DNA from: Blautia caecimuris
GTDB lineage: Bacteria > Bacillota > Clostridia > Lachnospirales > Lachnospiraceae
DNA length: 37,024 nt
Assembly: GCF_024622975.1 (NCBI RefSeq)
Contig: NZ_JANJZT010000031.1
Coordinates: forward strand, 1 to 37,024
Reading direction: 5' to 3'
Shown here: one piece after another, positions 1 to 10,713 of the stretch
How the letters are laid out: every line of letters starts with the position of its first letter
How positions within the stretch are numbered: position 1 is the stretch's first letter
The notes under the pieces: generated by a model
What the model saw: only the letters and a program-made list of their open reading frames with translations
What the model was told of the DNA's origin: nothing
The model's database searches: none
Made by a program: the position numbers and the translations under genes

Positions 1-416
1 TAAATATCTGCAATTTTCAAGGTTCATTTGAGCCTTTTTCTTTAGCTCTGTTTTTCATAGATTATTTGACACTACCCATGATTGCTGATATCTGACAGTT
101 ATCTGAACCACCTTCAGCTCTGTCATTTATCTGTCAGCAAAATTATTGTTTGAATTTACCCTTATTTTCTGCCGATAAGTCATTATAACATGAGCCTTTC
201 CATCTGTCTGTATTTTTCGATTTTATTCCATAATTTTTCATATTTTTTTAAGATTTACACAAACTGCTTTCTGAATTCACCTATTAAAGTCCCTTCTTAG
301 AACAGTCTGTAATAAATTCCTTCCATATATATTCTCTCTGCAAAAAACAGATTTTTCCCCTTATCCAAAACATCTGCCGGATACGCCGAGATCTTGAACA
401 TGCTAAAGCCATATAT
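1..416. other. AT-rich stretch with no recognised gene
   Basis: This stretch lies downstream of the rpoC terminator hairpin. It is AT-rich, and I see no ORF with a convincing ribosome binding site, no tRNA or rRNA, and no clear repeat. In many Firmicutes rpsL follows rpoC closely; it is not here. The segment may hold the end of, or the regulatory region for, something outside the window. Confidence 0.6.
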
Positions 417-466
417 ACAAAGGAAGCCCTCAGGCCTGTGAGCCATTCGGACTTCCTTTGTATTTT
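417..466 (-). terminator. Hairpin after rpoC, probable terminator
   Basis: A perfect 10-bp stem (ACAAAGGAAG pairing with CTTCCTTTGT) closes a loop of about 25 bases just after the rpoC stop codon. The T-run on the minus-strand side is weak, and a T-rich tail is also present on the plus strand. It may therefore end transcription in either direction. Confidence 0.6.
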
Positions 467-492
467 ATCTGCGCATATTCTGCGCTTTTTAT

Positions 493-3400
493 TTATTCTT
501 CTTCAGAATCAGCTTCTTCTGTTTCAACGAAATTATCTTCGCTGCTTTCTTCTACTGCTTCTTCAGTTTCAGCTGTCTCAGAGGTTTCCTCCGGTGTAAC
601 ATCTGCATCATTTTCTGTAATGTCCTCTGTTACTTCCTCTTCCTCTTCTTCCGGCATTCCTGTGTCAAGCTTGATCGCGCTGTAGCGTTTCAGACCTGTT
701 CCTGCAGGAATCAGCTTACCAATGATAACGTTTTCTTTCAGACCTACAAGATGGTCAACCTTACCTTTGATAGCAGCCTCGGTAAGAACCTTGGTTGTTT
801 CCTGGAAGGATGCTGCTGACAGGAAGGAATCTGTAGCCAGAGAAGCTTTGGTAATACCAAGCATTACCTGCTTTCCTTCTGCCGGAGTCTTTCCTTCTTT
901 TTCAAGCTGCTCGTTTACTTCCTCAAAGTCGAGAACATCTACAAGTGTGCCCGGAAGGAATTCAGTATCTCCATTGTCCTCAATGCGGATCTTTTTCAGC
1001 ATCTGACGTACAAGAACCTCAATGTGCTTGTCACTGATCTCAACACCCTGGAGACGGTATACACGCTGAACCTCACGGAGCATGTAATCCTGAACTGCAC
1101 GAACACCTTTGATTCTCAGGATATCATGCGGATTTACACTACCCTCTGTCAGCTCGTCACCAGCCTCAAGTGTCTGACCATCCATGATCTTGATACGTGA
1201 TCCATAAGGAATCAGATATGTTTTGGACTCTCCGCTTTCCGGATCTGTAACAATGATCTCACGTTTCTTCTTGGTATCGTTGATAACTGCAACACCAGGA
1301 ATCTCAGTGATGATCGCAAGACCCTTCGGCTTACGTGCCTCAAAAAGCTCCTCGACACGAGGAAGACCCTGTGTGATATCGCCGCCGGCAACACCACCGG
1401 TATGGAAAGTACGCATGGTCAGCTGTGTACCCGGCTCACCGATAGACTGAGCAGCAATAATACCAACAGACTCTCCAACCTGTACAGGCTCACCTGTTGC
1501 CATGTTGGCGCCGTAACATTTTGCGCAGACACCGACTTTACATTTACAGGTAAGAATTGTACGGATCTTAACCTGATCAATTGCTCCGCCCTCTGCGTTT
1601 ACACCCTCAGCCATGATTCTGGCTGCACGTTTTGGTGTAATCATGTGATTTGCTTTTACAAGCACTTCACCGTCTTTATTCTTGATCGTCTCACAGGAGA
1701 ATCTTCCTGTAATACGCTCCTGAAGGCTTTCGATCTCCTCTTTGCCGTCCATAAAGCCTTTGACATACATACCGGAGATCTCGTCTCTTGTCTCGCAGCA
1801 GTCTGTCTCTCGAACGATCAGCTCCTGGGATACGTCAACCATTCGTCTGGTCAGGTAACCGGAGTCGGCTGTACGAAGAGCTGTATCGGAAAGACCTTTA
1901 CGAGCTCCATGCGCAGACATGAAGTACTCCAGTACGTCAAGACCTTCACGGAAGTTTGACTTGATAGGAAGCTCAATGGTGTGACCGGTTGTATCTGCCA
2001 TCAGGCCTCGCATACCTGCAAGCTGTTTGATCTGCTTATCAGAACCACGGGCTCCGGAGTCGGCCATCATGAAGATGTTGTTGTACTTGTCAAGACCGTC
2101 AAGCAGGGCTCTTGTAAGCTCATCGTCAGTCTTCTTCCAGGTTTCAACAACCTCTTTATAACGCTCTTCCTCTGTGATCAGACCACGTTTGTAGTTCTTT
2201 GTAATTTTATCTACGATATTCTGTGCATTCTGGATCATCTCAGGTTTCTGAGGCGGCACAGTCATATCGGAAATGGAAACCGTCATGGCAGCACGAGTGG
2301 AGTACTTATAACCTGTGGACTTGATAGCGTCAAGTACCTCAGCTGTCTTGGTAGCTCCATGAGTGTTGATAACTTTTTCCAGAATCTGTTTCAGCTGCTT
2401 TTTGCCTACAAGGAAGTCAACCTCAAGCAGAAGTTCGTTGCCCGGAATGCTTCTGTCCACAAATCCAAGATCCTGCGGAAGAATCTCGTTGAACAGGAAA
2501 CGTCCCAGTGTGGATTCTACATTGCCGGTAAGAACAGTTCCATCCGGCATTGTCTTTGTGCAGCGAACCTTGATCTTTGACTGCAGAGTGATAACCTTGT
2601 TCTCATAAGCAAGGATTGCTTCGTTTACGCTCTTGAAGAACTTACCTTCTCCCGGGTATCCCGGTCTTTCCTGTGTCAGATAGTAAATACCAAGAACCAT
2701 ATCCTGTGAAGGAACGGCTACCGGGCCACCATCAGACGGTTTCAGAAGGTTGTTTGGTGACAGCAGGAGGAAACGGCACTCTGCCTGAGCCTCAACAGAA
2801 AGCGGAAGATGTACCGCCATCTGGTCACCATCGAAGTCCGCATTAAACGCGGTACAAACAAGGGGATGAAGCTTAATAGCCTTACCTTCTACAAGGATCG
2901 GCTCAAATGCCTGGATACCAAGACGGTGCAGTGTAGGCGCACGGTTCAGCATAACCGGATGTTCTTTGATAACGTCCTCGAGAACGTCCCATACCTCCGG
3001 CTGGAGCTTCTCCACCATTTTCTTTGCATTTTTAATGTTGTGAGAGGTACCGTTTGCAACAAGCTCTTTCATAACAAAAGGCTTGAACAGCTCGATAGCC
3101 ATCTCTTTCGGAAGACCGCACTGATAAATCTTCAGCTCAGGTCCTACGACGATAACAGAACGTCCGGAGTAGTCAACTCGTTTACCCAGAAGGTTCTGAC
3201 GGAAACGTCCGGATTTACCTTTCAGCATATCGGAAAGGGATTTCAGAGCTCTGTTTCCAGGACCGGTAACCGGGCGTCCGCGGCGTCCGTTGTCAATAAG
3301 AGCATCTACTGCTTCCTGCAGCATACGTTTCTCGTTGCGGACGATAATATCCGGAGCGCCAAGCTCCAGCAGTCTTTTCAGACGATTGTTTCTGTTGATG

Positions 3401-4209
3401 ATTCTTCTGTACAGGTCGTTCAGGTCAGATGTTGCAAAACGTCCGCCGTCAAGCTGTACCATCGGACGAAGATCCGGCGGGATAACAGGAATTGCTGTCA
3501 TGATCATCCACTCAGGACGGTTGCCGGACTCACGGAAGGATTCCACAACCTCCAGACGTTTGATGATTCTGGCACGTTTCTGTCCTGTTGCATCCACAAG
3601 CTCTGCCTTCAGCTCCTCAGCATCCTTTTCCAGATCAATGGCCTGCAGAAGCTCCATTACAGACTCTGCGCCCATTCCTACACGGAAGCCGTATCCATAG
3701 GACTCACGGGCATCCTGGTATTCCTTTTCTGTAAGGACCTGTTTGTACTGAAGCCCGGAATCAGCCGGGTCCAGTACGATATAGTTTGCGAAATATAAAA
3801 CCTTTTCCAATGTTCTCGGAGAGAGGTCAAGGATAAGTCCCATTCTGGACGGGATACCCTTGAAATACCAGATATGGGATACCGGAGCAGCAAGCTCAAT
3901 ATGACCCATACGCTCTCTTCTGACAGATGCCTTTGTGACTTCTACGCCGCATCGGTCGCACACAACGCCTTTGTAGCGGATTTTTTTGTATTTACCGCAA
4001 TGGCACTCCCAGTCTTTGCTGGGCCCGAAGATTCTTTCACAGAAAAGTCCGTCCTTTTCCGGTTTCAGAGTACGGTAGTTAATAGTCTCAGGCTTTGTTA
4101 CTTCGCCTCTTGACCACTCTCTGATCTTCTCAGGGGACGCCAGTCCGATCTTAATGGCATCGAAAGTCATTGGCTGATATGTTTCATTGGTATTGGTTGT
4201 TTCTGCCAT
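493..4209 (-). CDS. rpoC: DNA-directed RNA polymerase beta' subunit
   Basis: This is the largest catalytic subunit of RNA polymerase, forming the active-site cleft with RpoB. The chosen start (ATG at 4209, 1238 aa) begins MAETTN and follows GAAAGGGG; an in-frame extension upstream to 4299 runs back into rpoB and is unlikely. The N-terminal zinc site is visible as C69, C71, C84 and C87. The catalytic [12 protein letters not shown] motif with its Mg-binding aspartates lies mid-protein. The second zinc site ([11 protein letters not shown]) and the trigger-loop motif RTFHTGG follow in the C-terminal third. The last roughly 60 residues form a Glu/Asp-rich low-complexity tail. It starts 16 bases after rpoB and is surely co-transcribed with it. 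Confidence 0.99.
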   Translation of the reverse strand: MAETTNTNETYQPMTFDAIKIGLASPEKIREWSRGEVTKPETINYRTLKPEKDGLFCERIFGPSKDWECHCGKYKKIRYKGVVCDRCGVEVTKASVRRERMGHIELAAPVSHIWYFKGIPSRMGLILDLSPRTLEKVLYFANYIVLDPADSGLQYKQVLTEKEYQDARESYGYGFRVGMGAESVMELLQAIDLEKDAEELKAELVDATGQKRARIIKRLEVVESFRESGNRPEWMIMTAIPVIPPDLRPMVQLDGGRFATSDLNDLYRRIINRNNRLKRLLELGAPDIIVRNEKRMLQEAVDALIDNGRRGRPVTGPGNRALKSLSDMLKGKSGRFRQNLLGKRVDYSGRSVIVVGPELKIYQCGLPKEMAIELFKPFVMKELVANGTSHNIKNAKKMVEKLQPEVWDVLEDVIKEHPVMLNRAPTLHRLGIQAFEPILVEGKAIKLHPLVCTAFNADFDGDQMAVHLPLSVEAQAECRFLLLSPNNLLKPSDGGPVAVPSQDMVLGIYYLTQERPGYPGEGKFFKSVNEAILAYENKVITLQSKIKVRCTKTMPDGTVLTGNVESTLGRFLFNEILPQDLGFVDRSIPGNELLLEVDFLVGKKQLKQILEKVINTHGATKTAEVLDAIKSTGYKYSTRAAMTVSISDMTVPPQKPEMIQNAQNIVDKITKNYKRGLITEEERYKEVVETWKKTDDELTRALLDGLDKYNNIFMMADSGARGSDKQIKQLAGMRGLMADTTGHTIELPIKSNFREGLDVLEYFMSAHGARKGLSDTALRTADSGYLTRRMVDVSQELIVRETDCCETRDEISGMYVKGFMDGKEEIESLQERITGRFSCETIKNKDGEVLVKANHMITPKRAARIMAEGVNAEGGAIDQVKIRTILTCKCKVGVCAKCYGANMATGEPVQVGESVGIIAAQSIGEPGTQLTMRTFHTGGVAGGDITQGLPRVEELFEARKPKGLAIITEIPGVAVINDTKKKREIIVTDPESGESKTYLIPYGSRIKIMDGQTLEAGDELTEGSVNPHDILRIKGVRAVQDYMLREVQRVYRLQGVEISDKHIEVLVRQMLKKIRIEDNGDTEFLPGTLVDVLDFEEVNEQLEKEGKTPAEGKQVMLGITKASLATDSFLSAASFQETTKVLTEAAIKGKVDHLVGLKENVIIGKLIPAGTGLKRYSAIKLDTGMPEEEEEEVTEDITENDADVTPEETSETAETEEAVEESSEDNFVETEEADSEEE

Positions 4210-4225
4210 GTATTCTTTCCCCTTT

Positions 4226-7200
4226 CTATTCTTCGTCATCAAGAGTTTCGTCAAAGTCAAGGAATGCATCTTCCTCTTCTTCGTCTTCCTCTTCCACATC
4301 TACAAGTTCTTCACCCTCGAACTCCTGCTGTGTATAACCGTGCTTGCCAAAGGATTCCTCTTCTCTGTCTCTGCTGTGTCTGTCTCCCTCGATCACGGAA
4401 CGAAGATCTGTATCGCCGTAATCCACGGTTTCCATAATCTCCACCTCAGTGTTGTCATCTCTCAGGACCTTAACGTCAAGACCAAGAGACTGCAGCTCTT
4501 TCAGCAGAACCTTGAAGGATTCCGGAATTCCCGGCTCAGGAATATTATCACCTTTAATAATTGCTTCATAAGTCTTCACACGACCTACAACATCATCGGA
4601 TTTAACTGTCAGGATCTCCTGCAGAGTATAGGACGCGCCATATGCCTCCAGAGCCCAAACCTCCATCTCTCCGAAACGCTGACCGCCGAACTGAGCTTTA
4701 CCGCCCAGAGGCTGCTGTGTTACCAGTGAGTATGGACCTGTAGAACGTGCATGGATCTTGTCGTCTACCAGATGATGCAGTTTCAGGTAATGCATGTGTC
4801 CGATTGTTACAGGACTGTCAAAGTATTCACCGGTACGTCCGTCACGAAGGCGAACCTTGCCGTCTCTGGAAATCGGAACGCCCTTCCACAGTTCTCTGTG
4901 GGCCTTGTTCTCATCCAGATACTGCATAACGTCAGGAGCAAGTACATCCTGATATTTTGCACGGAACTCTTCAAAGTCCTCTGTGTTTACATAATCATTT
5001 GCCAGTTCCAGAGTATCCTGAATGTCATTCTCGTTTGCACCGTCAAATACCGGAGTTGCAACATTGAAGCCAAGAGCTTTTGCAGCAAGACTTAAATGGA
5101 TTTCCAGCACCTGTCCGATGTTCATTCGGGAAGGTACGCCCAGAGGATTCAGAACGATATCCAGCGGACGGCCGTTAGGCAGGAACGGCATATCTTCAAC
5201 AGGAAGTACACGGGAAACAACACCCTTGTTACCGTGACGACCAGCCATTTTGTCACCAACAGAAATCTTACGTTTCTGAGCAATATAAATACGAACAGAC
5301 TGATTTACACCAGGAGAAAGCTCGTCACCGTTCTCTCTTGTAAATACTTTAGCATCAACAATGATACCGTACTCACCATGAGGAACCTTAAGGGAAGTAT
5401 CTCTTACCTCTCTCGCCTTCTCACCGAAGATCGCACGGAGCAGACGTTCTTCTGCAGTAAGCTCTGTCTCTCCCTTAGGAGTAACTTTACCTACCAGAAT
5501 GTCTCCTGCACGAACCTCAGCACCGATACGGATGATACCGCGCTCATCAAGGTCTTTCAGAGCATCGTCACCAACGCCCGGAACATCTCTTGTGATCTCT
5601 TCCGGTCCCAGCTTGGTATCTCTGGCTTCTGCTTCATATTCTTCAATGTGGACAGATGTATAAACATCGTCCTGAACAAGTTTTTCACTTAAAAGGACAG
5701 CATCCTCGTAGTTGTAGCCTTCCCAGGTCATAAATCCGATCAGCGGGTTTTTACCAAGGGCCAACTCACCATTAGAAGTAGACGGACCGTCTGCGATAAC
5801 CTGTCCTGCCTCTACATGCTCGCCCTGGAACACGATCGGCTTCTGGTTGTAGCAGTTGCTCTGGTTACTTCTGAGGAATTTTGTCAGATGATAATCATCT
5901 TTTGTTCCGTCATCATTTTTGATGCTGATATCTGTAGATGTGGAGCGAAGAACTGTACCGGCCTTCTTAGCCACAACACACACACCGGAGTCAACAGCAG
6001 TCTTTGTCTCCATACCTGTTCCAACAACCGGAGCATCGGTGGTCAGAAGCGGCACTGCCTGACGCTGCATGTTTGATCCCATGAGCGCACGGTTGGCATC
6101 GTCGTTCTGCAGGAATGGAATAAGCGCTGTAGCAACGGAAAATACCATCTTAGGAGACACGTCCATGTAGTCAAACATATGTCTCTCGTATTCCTGAGTT
6201 TCCTCACGGAAACGACCGGATACGTTTTTATGAATGAAGTGTCCTTCTTCGTCCAGAGGCTCGTTGGCCTGCGCTACATGGTAATTATCCTCTTCATCGG
6301 CTGTCATATAAACAACCTCGTCAGTTACTACCGGATTGGACGGGTCTGTTTTGTCAATCTTTCTGTACGGAGCCTCAACAAAACCATACTGATTGATTCT
6401 TGCATAGGAAGCAAGAGAGTTGATAAGACCGATGTTAGGACCCTCAGGAGTCTCGATCGGACACATACGTCCATAATGAGAATAGTGAACGTCTCGAACC
6501 TCGAATCCGGCTCTGTCTCGGGACAGACCGCCTGGTCCCAGGGCAGACAGACGTCTCTTATGGGTCAGCTCACCTAACGGGTTGTTCTGATCCATGAACT
6601 GGGAAAGCTGTGAAGAGCCAAAGAACTCTTTCACTGCCGCTGTTACCGGTTTAATATTGATCAGGGACTGCGGAGAAATATTCTCTGTGTCCTGAGTTGT
6701 CATACGCTCACGTACCACTCTTTCCAGTCTGGAAAGACCAATACGGTACTGATTTTGAAGCAGCTCACCTACAGAACGGATACGGCGGTTACCCAGGTGG
6801 TCGATGTCATCATCATTTCCAAGGCCGTATTCCAGATGCATGTTATAGTTAATAGAAGCAAGAATATCTTCTTTTGTAATATGTTTCGGAATCAGATCAT
6901 GGATATCTCTGCGGATCGCATCCTTGATATCCTCAAGACTGTCATTTTCTTCCAGTATTTTTTCGAGAACCGGATAATATACTAATTCTGTAACACCCAG
7001 TTCCTTCGGATCACAGTCAAGCTCAACATGAGCAGAAAGATCCACCATAAGGTTGGAAAGAACCTTGATCTTGCGATCCTCTTCTCCCTGGATCCATACA
7101 AACGGAGCAGCGCTGTTCTGGATCTTGTCAGCGATCTCTCTTGTGATGTTTGTGCCTTCATCTGCAAGGATTTCTCCTGTAGACGGATCCACAACTGCCT

Positions 7201-8086
7201 CTGCAAGCTTGTGTCCTACAATCCTGCTGTTAAAATGAAGTTTTTTGTTAAATTTATAACGTCCGACTTTGGCAAGATCATATCTTCTCGGATCAAAGAA
7301 CATTGCCATGATCAGGCTCTCTGCGCTCTCCACTGCCAACGGCTCACCCGGACGGATTTTTTTGTATAATTCCAGAAGACCTTCCTGATAATTTGTGGAA
7401 GTATCTTTTGTGAAGCTGGCAAGGATCTTGGGCTCCTCGCCAAACAGTTCTACAATTTCCGCATTGGTGCCGATACCAAGGGCACGAATCAGCACAGTGA
7501 TCGGAACCTTTCTGGTTCTGTCTACACGAACATAAAAAACATCGTTGGAGTCTGTTTCATATTCCAGCCATGCACCTCTGTTGGGAATTACGGTACTGGA
7601 AAACAACCTTTTACCAACTTTATCATGTGCGATTGCATAATAGATTCCAGGGGAACGTACCAACTGGCTTACGATAACACGCTCTGCACCGTTGATTACA
7701 AATGTGCCTGTTTCCGTCATTAACGGAAGGTCTCCCATGAAAATCTCGTGTTCGTTGATCTCTTCTGTTTCTTTGTTAATCAGTCTCACTCGAACCTTCA
7801 AAGGTGCGGCATAAGTCACGTCACGTTCTTTACACTGCTCAATTGTATACTTCGCATCCTTTGCGTCAAATGTAAAGTCGATGAACTCCAGACTAAGCTT
7901 TCCGCCGTAATCCGCGATTGGAGAAATATCATCAAATACTTCTTTCAGCCCTTCATCCAGGAACCATTTGTAGGAATCTTTCTGGACTTCGATCAGATTC
8001 GGCATATCCAGGACTTCTTTTTGTCTCTGGTAGCTCATACGCATGCTTTTTCCAGTTTTTACAGAACGAATTCTGTTTTTTTCCAT
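4226..8086 (-). CDS. rpoB: DNA-directed RNA polymerase beta subunit
   Basis: This 1286-aa catalytic core subunit of RNA polymerase pairs with RpoC. The start ATG at 8086 follows AGGGGTG at good spacing. The rifampicin-binding cluster lies at about residues 489-521. D499, H509 and S514 occupy the positions equivalent to E. coli D516, H526 and S531, all with the drug-sensitive residue. The highly conserved [16 protein letters not shown] segment follows. Near the C-terminus are the THGRT-region equivalent and the [21 protein letters not shown] motif that contacts RpoC. The end is a short acidic tail ([11 protein letters not shown]). It has its own promoter at 8181-8209 rather than depending only on read-through from rplL. 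Confidence 0.99.
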   Translation of the reverse strand: MEKNRIRSVKTGKSMRMSYQRQKEVLDMPNLIEVQKDSYKWFLDEGLKEVFDDISPIADYGGKLSLEFIDFTFDAKDAKYTIEQCKERDVTYAAPLKVRVRLINKETEEINEHEIFMGDLPLMTETGTFVINGAERVIVSQLVRSPGIYYAIAHDKVGKRLFSSTVIPNRGAWLEYETDSNDVFYVRVDRTRKVPITVLIRALGIGTNAEIVELFGEEPKILASFTKDTSTNYQEGLLELYKKIRPGEPLAVESAESLIMAMFFDPRRYDLAKVGRYKFNKKLHFNSRIVGHKLAEAVVDPSTGEILADEGTNITREIADKIQNSAAPFVWIQGEEDRKIKVLSNLMVDLSAHVELDCDPKELGVTELVYYPVLEKILEENDSLEDIKDAIRRDIHDLIPKHITKEDILASINYNMHLEYGLGNDDDIDHLGNRRIRSVGELLQNQYRIGLSRLERVVRERMTTQDTENISPQSLINIKPVTAAVKEFFGSSQLSQFMDQNNPLGELTHKRRLSALGPGGLSRDRAGFEVRDVHYSHYGRMCPIETPEGPNIGLINSLASYARINQYGFVEAPYRKIDKTDPSNPVVTDEVVYMTADEEDNYHVAQANEPLDEEGHFIHKNVSGRFREETQEYERHMFDYMDVSPKMVFSVATALIPFLQNDDANRALMGSNMQRQAVPLLTTDAPVVGTGMETKTAVDSGVCVVAKKAGTVLRSTSTDISIKNDDGTKDDYHLTKFLRSNQSNCYNQKPIVFQGEHVEAGQVIADGPSTSNGELALGKNPLIGFMTWEGYNYEDAVLLSEKLVQDDVYTSVHIEEYEAEARDTKLGPEEITRDVPGVGDDALKDLDERGIIRIGAEVRAGDILVGKVTPKGETELTAEERLLRAIFGEKAREVRDTSLKVPHGEYGIIVDAKVFTRENGDELSPGVNQSVRIYIAQKRKISVGDKMAGRHGNKGVVSRVLPVEDMPFLPNGRPLDIVLNPLGVPSRMNIGQVLEIHLSLAAKALGFNVATPVFDGANENDIQDTLELANDYVNTEDFEEFRAKYQDVLAPDVMQYLDENKAHRELWKGVPISRDGKVRLRDGRTGEYFDSPVTIGHMHYLKLHHLVDDKIHARSTGPYSLVTQQPLGGKAQFGGQRFGEMEVWALEAYGASYTLQEILTVKSDDVVGRVKTYEAIIKGDNIPEPGIPESFKVLLKELQSLGLDVKVLRDDNTEVEIMETVDYGDTDLRSVIEGDRHSRDREEESFGKHGYTQQEFEGEELVDVEEEDEEEEDAFLDFDETLDDEE

Positions 8087-8180
8087 TGACGTTTCACCCC
8101 TGTTTTTTTATTTATTACAACATGATCCTGTTTATATTTTCAGGTAAACAGGCATATCTTGCCATAATATAGCATTTTTC

Positions 8181-8209
8181 ACTATAACATACTGTTGTCA
8201 ACCTGTCAA
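8181..8209 (-). promoter_or_regulatory. Sigma-A-type promoter of rpoBC
   Basis: On the minus strand a -35 TTGACA (8204-8209) and a -10 TATAGT (8181-8186) are separated by exactly 17 bases, about 80 bases upstream of the RBS of rpoB. A second overlapping TTGACA lies at 8196-8201 but has no suitable -10. The rplL terminator lies upstream, so rpoBC appears to have independent initiation. Confidence 0.75.
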
Positions 8210-8289
8210 CCAGATTTTCAAACTTTTTTTGATCACCTTTTTCATTTGCCGGCAAGACTGATACAGAATATACTGTTTTCCCGATAAAG

Positions 8290-8317
8290 TAAAAAAAGAA
8301 ACGCAGGAACACCTGCG
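8290..8317 (-). terminator. Intrinsic terminator after rplL
   Basis: On the minus strand a 6-bp GC-rich stem (CGCAGG/CCTGCG, four-base loop) is followed immediately by TTTCTTTTTTT. It lies 35 bases after the rplL stop and upstream of the rpoBC promoter, so it would partition rplJL transcripts from rpoBC. Confidence 0.8.
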
Positions 8318-8351
8318 GCGTCCCTGCGCTGTCTCTTCTGTTCAGACTGAA

Positions 8352-8726
8352 TTATTTCAGAGTGATCTTTGCTCCCTCTGCTTCCAGTTTTGTCTTGATG
8401 TCCTCAGCCTCAGCTTTGGAAGCGCCCTCTTTAACTACCTTCGGAGCACCGTCAACTACAGCTTTAGCTTCTTTAAGTCCAAGACCTGTTACTTCACGAA
8501 CAACTTTGATAACTTTAACTTTGTTCGGGCCTACTTCTGTAAGCTCTACGTCGAACTCGTCTTTCTCTTCAGCTGCCTCGCCTGCTGCGCCTGCTGCTGC
8601 AACTACAACGCCTGCTGCTGCAGATACGCCGAACTCTTCCTCACAAGCTTTTACAAGTTCATTTAACTCTAATACAGATAACTCTTTGATTGCTGCAATA
8701 AATTCTTCTGTTGTTAATTTTGCCAT
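8352..8726 (-). CDS. rplL: 50S ribosomal protein L7/L12
   Basis: This 124-aa stalk protein recruits translation factors to the ribosome. The N-terminal dimerisation region ([21 protein letters not shown]) leads into an Ala/Gly-rich hinge at about residues 37-50. The compact C-terminal domain carries the diagnostic [17 protein letters not shown] segment that contacts elongation factors. The start follows TGGAGGGAAAT at good spacing. It is downstream of rplJ in the usual order, 114 bases apart, and ends at an intrinsic terminator. Confidence 0.98.
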   Translation of the reverse strand: MAKLTTEEFIAAIKELSVLELNELVKACEEEFGVSAAAGVVVAAAGAAGEAAEEKDEFDVELTEVGPNKVKVIKVVREVTGLGLKEAKAVVDGAPKVVKEGASKAEAEDIKTKLEAEGAKITLK

Positions 8727-8840
8727 TTTAATTTCCCTCCATATAATATTATTTTAATTTATACCGGTTCACAGTGCTATACGAAAACTGTAAACTCTTC
8801 CGCACGCTGTCTGCGCATTGTAAATCTGTCCCTGACAAAT

Positions 8841-9347
8841 TTACTCAGCAGCTGCTGCGTTTCCACCCTGTGCCTCTGCAATCTGGTTAAGCACACGAGC
8901 GAAGTTTGTGATCGGAGACTGAATGCTTCCAAGAAGTTTTCCAAGAAGTTCTTCTCTGGACGGAATCTGGGAAAGTGCCTGGATTCCAGCCTGATCATTG
9001 TAGTTGCCCTCAACTACACCTGCGATCAGCTCCAGTGCCGGGAACTGTTTCGCATATTTAGCAAGGATTCTAGCAGGTGCTGTTGCATCTGTAGCAGAGA
9101 TTGCCAGTGCGTTTGTACCTTCAAGATGTTTGGAAAGGCTCTCACAGTCTGTTCCCTCAAAAGCACGTTTCATCATTGTGTTTTTGTAAACTTTATACTG
9201 AACACCAGCTTCTCTTAATTCCTTACGCAGAATAGTGTCCTGCTCAACAGTAAGACCACTGTAGTTTACAAGAACTACGGACTGAGCGTCTTTAATGCTG
9301 TTTGCGATTTCTTCTACGATTGGTTGTTTCAGTTCTACTTTTGCCAT
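8841..9347 (-). CDS. rplJ: 50S ribosomal protein L10
   Basis: This 168-aa protein anchors L7/L12 dimers to 23S rRNA and binds its own mRNA leader to repress synthesis. The protein begins MAKVELKQPIVEEI and contains the typical NYSGLTVEQ and KVYKNTMMKRA segments of the rRNA-binding domain. The C-terminal helix that holds L7/L12 dimers follows (about residues 130-165). The RBS AAGGAGGTG is near-ideal. Its 5' region carries a recognisable L10 leader with an attenuator. No rplA or rplK lies upstream, which departs from the Bacillus order. Confidence 0.98.
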   Translation of the reverse strand: MAKVELKQPIVEEIANSIKDAQSVVLVNYSGLTVEQDTILRKELREAGVQYKVYKNTMMKRAFEGTDCESLSKHLEGTNALAISATDATAPARILAKYAKQFPALELIAGVVEGNYNDQAGIQALSQIPSREELLGKLLGSIQSPITNFARVLNQIAEAQGGNAAAAE

Positions 9348-9403
9348 AAATGGTACACCTCCTTATAGATTTTGATATACCGCCGTTGCAATGGATACTG
9401 AGA

Positions 9404-9436
9404 TAAAAAAAGCCCTACTGTACCATGACAGTAAGG
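9404..9436 (-). terminator. Attenuator terminator inside the L10 leader
   Basis: On the minus strand CCTTACTGT and ACAGTAGGG form a stem around CATGGT (one G-T pair) and are followed by GC and seven T residues. It lies between the L10 leader RNA and the rplJ RBS. This fits transcription attenuation when L10-L12 binds the leader; the hairpin is seen, the mechanism is known from the family. Confidence 0.75.
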
Positions 9437-9530
9437 TCTCCTGTAATCTTATCAGAATACTAAGTCCTCGGTAGGCGTTTTGATCCTTATGCCTTACGGC
9501 ACCTACTGTCTTCGGCAGCGTTCTGTAATA
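9405..9530 (-). ncRNA. L10 leader (autoregulatory 5' UTR element of rplJL)
   Basis: The minus strand starts with ACGCTGCCGAAGACAGTAGGTG and later has CGCCTACCGAGG, the two hallmark strands of the Firmicutes L10 leader. The AGGTG...CCTACCGAGG pairing closes a central helix. In characterised species L10(L12)4 binds this structure and controls rplJL. An intrinsic terminator follows directly. I recognised this by pattern; a covariance search against the L10_leader model would settle it. Confidence 0.85.
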
Positions 9531-9558
9531 GAATAACACGGAGAAAAGTTCATGTCAA
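9530..9558 (-). promoter_or_regulatory. Sigma-A-type promoter of rplJL
   Basis: A perfect TTGACA (9553-9558) and TATTCT (9530-9535) lie 17 bases apart on the minus strand. The predicted start is right at the 5' edge of the L10 leader, so the transcript would begin with the regulatory element. Having this promoter here means rplJL need not be read from an rplKA operon. Confidence 0.8.
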
Positions 9559-9647
9559 GATATTATTTAAAAATTCTTTAATTCTTTAATAAGTCTTTTG
9601 GTCAGGCCCTAAAAAATATGTTATACTAAACAGGGGATTTCTATATA

Positions 9648-9866
9648 TTATAACTGCGAAAGGTACGGTACTTTATGGTTCAGATATGCCGGAAAGATAA
9701 AAAGTTGGTTTACGAAACCATACGCTCTGGAAATATAGGTGCTGATGAAATATCCATTCCTAACCTGGTTGATGATATTCTCCTTACTTTTACCATTTTG
9801 GGCATATGTAAGAATACGCGTTACATTTGTATTAAGATTCGTAATTTTAATTTCGTTTATACTCAT
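9648..9866 (-). CDS. Doubtful small hypothetical ORF (72 aa)
   Basis: I do not recognise this 72-aa product (starts MSINEIKITNLNTN). The ATG at 9866 follows TAGGAAGGA about ten bases upstream, a plausible RBS. It has no predicted membrane segment or known motif, but its composition (polar N-terminal half, aromatic C-terminal half) is protein-like. A plus-strand ORF at 9675-9890 overlaps almost entirely, starts after GAAAGG and has a possible promoter (TTGGTC, 18 bases, TATACT) near 9609-9640. At most one of the two is real and both could be spurious. This sits at the edge of a degraded AT-rich region. Confidence 0.3.
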   Translation of the reverse strand: MSINEIKITNLNTNVTRILTYAQNGKSKENIINQVRNGYFISTYISRAYGFVNQLFIFPAYLNHKVPYLSQL

Positions 9867-9890
9867 AATCGTACATTCCTTCCTATATAA

Positions 9891-10391
9891 TTAAATCTTT
9901 TTTCCTTGAAAATCAAGGATTATTTAATGTTTCATGAATAAATACCCCAGAAAAAGGATACATGGAAGCGGTCATTTCTCTGTATCATATTTTTTACTAA
10001 CCATCTAAAGTCAGTAATCTTATCTTACTCTAAAATTTTCTCAACCTTCTTTCTTAAAATTCCTTATATTTTTTTGAATTATATAAGGATCTCCTGTGCT
10101 TTCTATATTTTTGTAATTTAGGATCCTAACATAAAGATACCCAAAACAAGCTTGGTTTCCCAGTTCTGTCATGTTACATTTTTTATCATAAACGCTTCCA
10201 TTTATTTTATTCCTTTATAAAACAGCAAATGAACAAATTTGAAAAAGTGCATAAATCCCCGTTGTTTTGTCTTTGCAGGATACACATATAGAATTTAAAG
10301 TTTATCTGTATCTACATATTATGGATTCTATTGCGCAAAATTCTGTATTATCTCATTTATAGTTTTATATACTAAACTCAAATGCTCAAAA
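9891..10391. other. AT-rich gene-poor stretch
   Basis: No ORF with a supported start is seen, and stop codons are dense in all frames. Base composition is much poorer in GC than the flanking ribosomal and GNAT genes. It adjoins an orphan C-terminal gene fragment, so it may be the decayed remains of a lost gene region. Confidence 0.5.
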
Positions 10392-10595
10392 CAAGATATT
10401 ACTAATTATTATGATCTCCCCGGGGATCGCTGCACAGAAGAAGAGCAGCTTATAGAGCTGATAAAAGAATACGCAGCCAATGATTTTCGCGAAAAGAAAT
10501 GCTACAGCGATATGAATCAGAAATATTTTGCATATCATGACCGTAATAACTGTAAACGAACCTATGAATTTATCCTCAAAAACTGCCAAAAGTAA
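10392..10595 (+). pseudogene. Orphan C-terminal fragment, possibly CDP-glycerol glycerophosphotransferase family
   Basis: From 10392 to the TAA at 10593-10595 one frame reads like a genuine C-terminus: NYYDLPGDRCTEEEQLIELI, then a basic segment and a terminal NNCKRTYEFIL region. The pattern (Tyr-Asp..Pro-Gly, Glu-rich 'EEQLIELI', then a final R.YEFI helix) is like the ends of TagF-type glycerophosphotransferases. The frame has a stop at 10296, and no start codon with an RBS precedes the conserved-looking part. It is followed by a strong GC-rich hairpin. I read it as the tail of a deleted gene; the family call is tentative. Confidence 0.4.
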
Positions 10596-10621
10596 TCACT
10601 GATTACTGCTTTCTGTCGTGA

Positions 10622-10676
10622 TCTGCAGCGCCCCCGGCAACATACCGGGGGCGCTGATTATATAATATCTTTTTAT
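10622..10676. terminator. Strong GC-rich hairpin, bidirectional terminator
   Basis: AGCGCCCCCGG and CCGGGGGCGCT form an 11-bp perfect stem around CAACATA at about 10628-10656, followed on the plus strand by an AT-rich tract with TTTTTATTTT. It lies between the plus-strand fragment ending at 10595 and the minus-strand GNAT gene ending at 10714, so it could serve both. Confidence 0.7.
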
Positions 10677-10713
10677 TTTCTCTGATAGCTGCTGTTGATT
10701 CTGCAGATGAAAC

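Noticed and set aside
489..522. Rifampicin-resistance substitutions in RpoB (these are residue numbers of the protein)
   Set aside because: The key residues D499, H509 and S514 match the drug-sensitive form.
2809..3798. Long plus-strand open frame (329 codons) opposite rpoC
   Set aside because: It lies entirely antisense to a conserved rpoC region, has no RBS and encodes a Cys/His-rich product without family resemblance. Codon bias of rpoC explains the open frame.
9675..9890. Plus-strand 71-codon ORF with possible promoter and RBS
   Set aside because: It overlaps the minus-strand ORF 9648-9866 almost completely and has no recognisable feature; neither can be chosen with confidence, so I kept only one as a doubtful entry.
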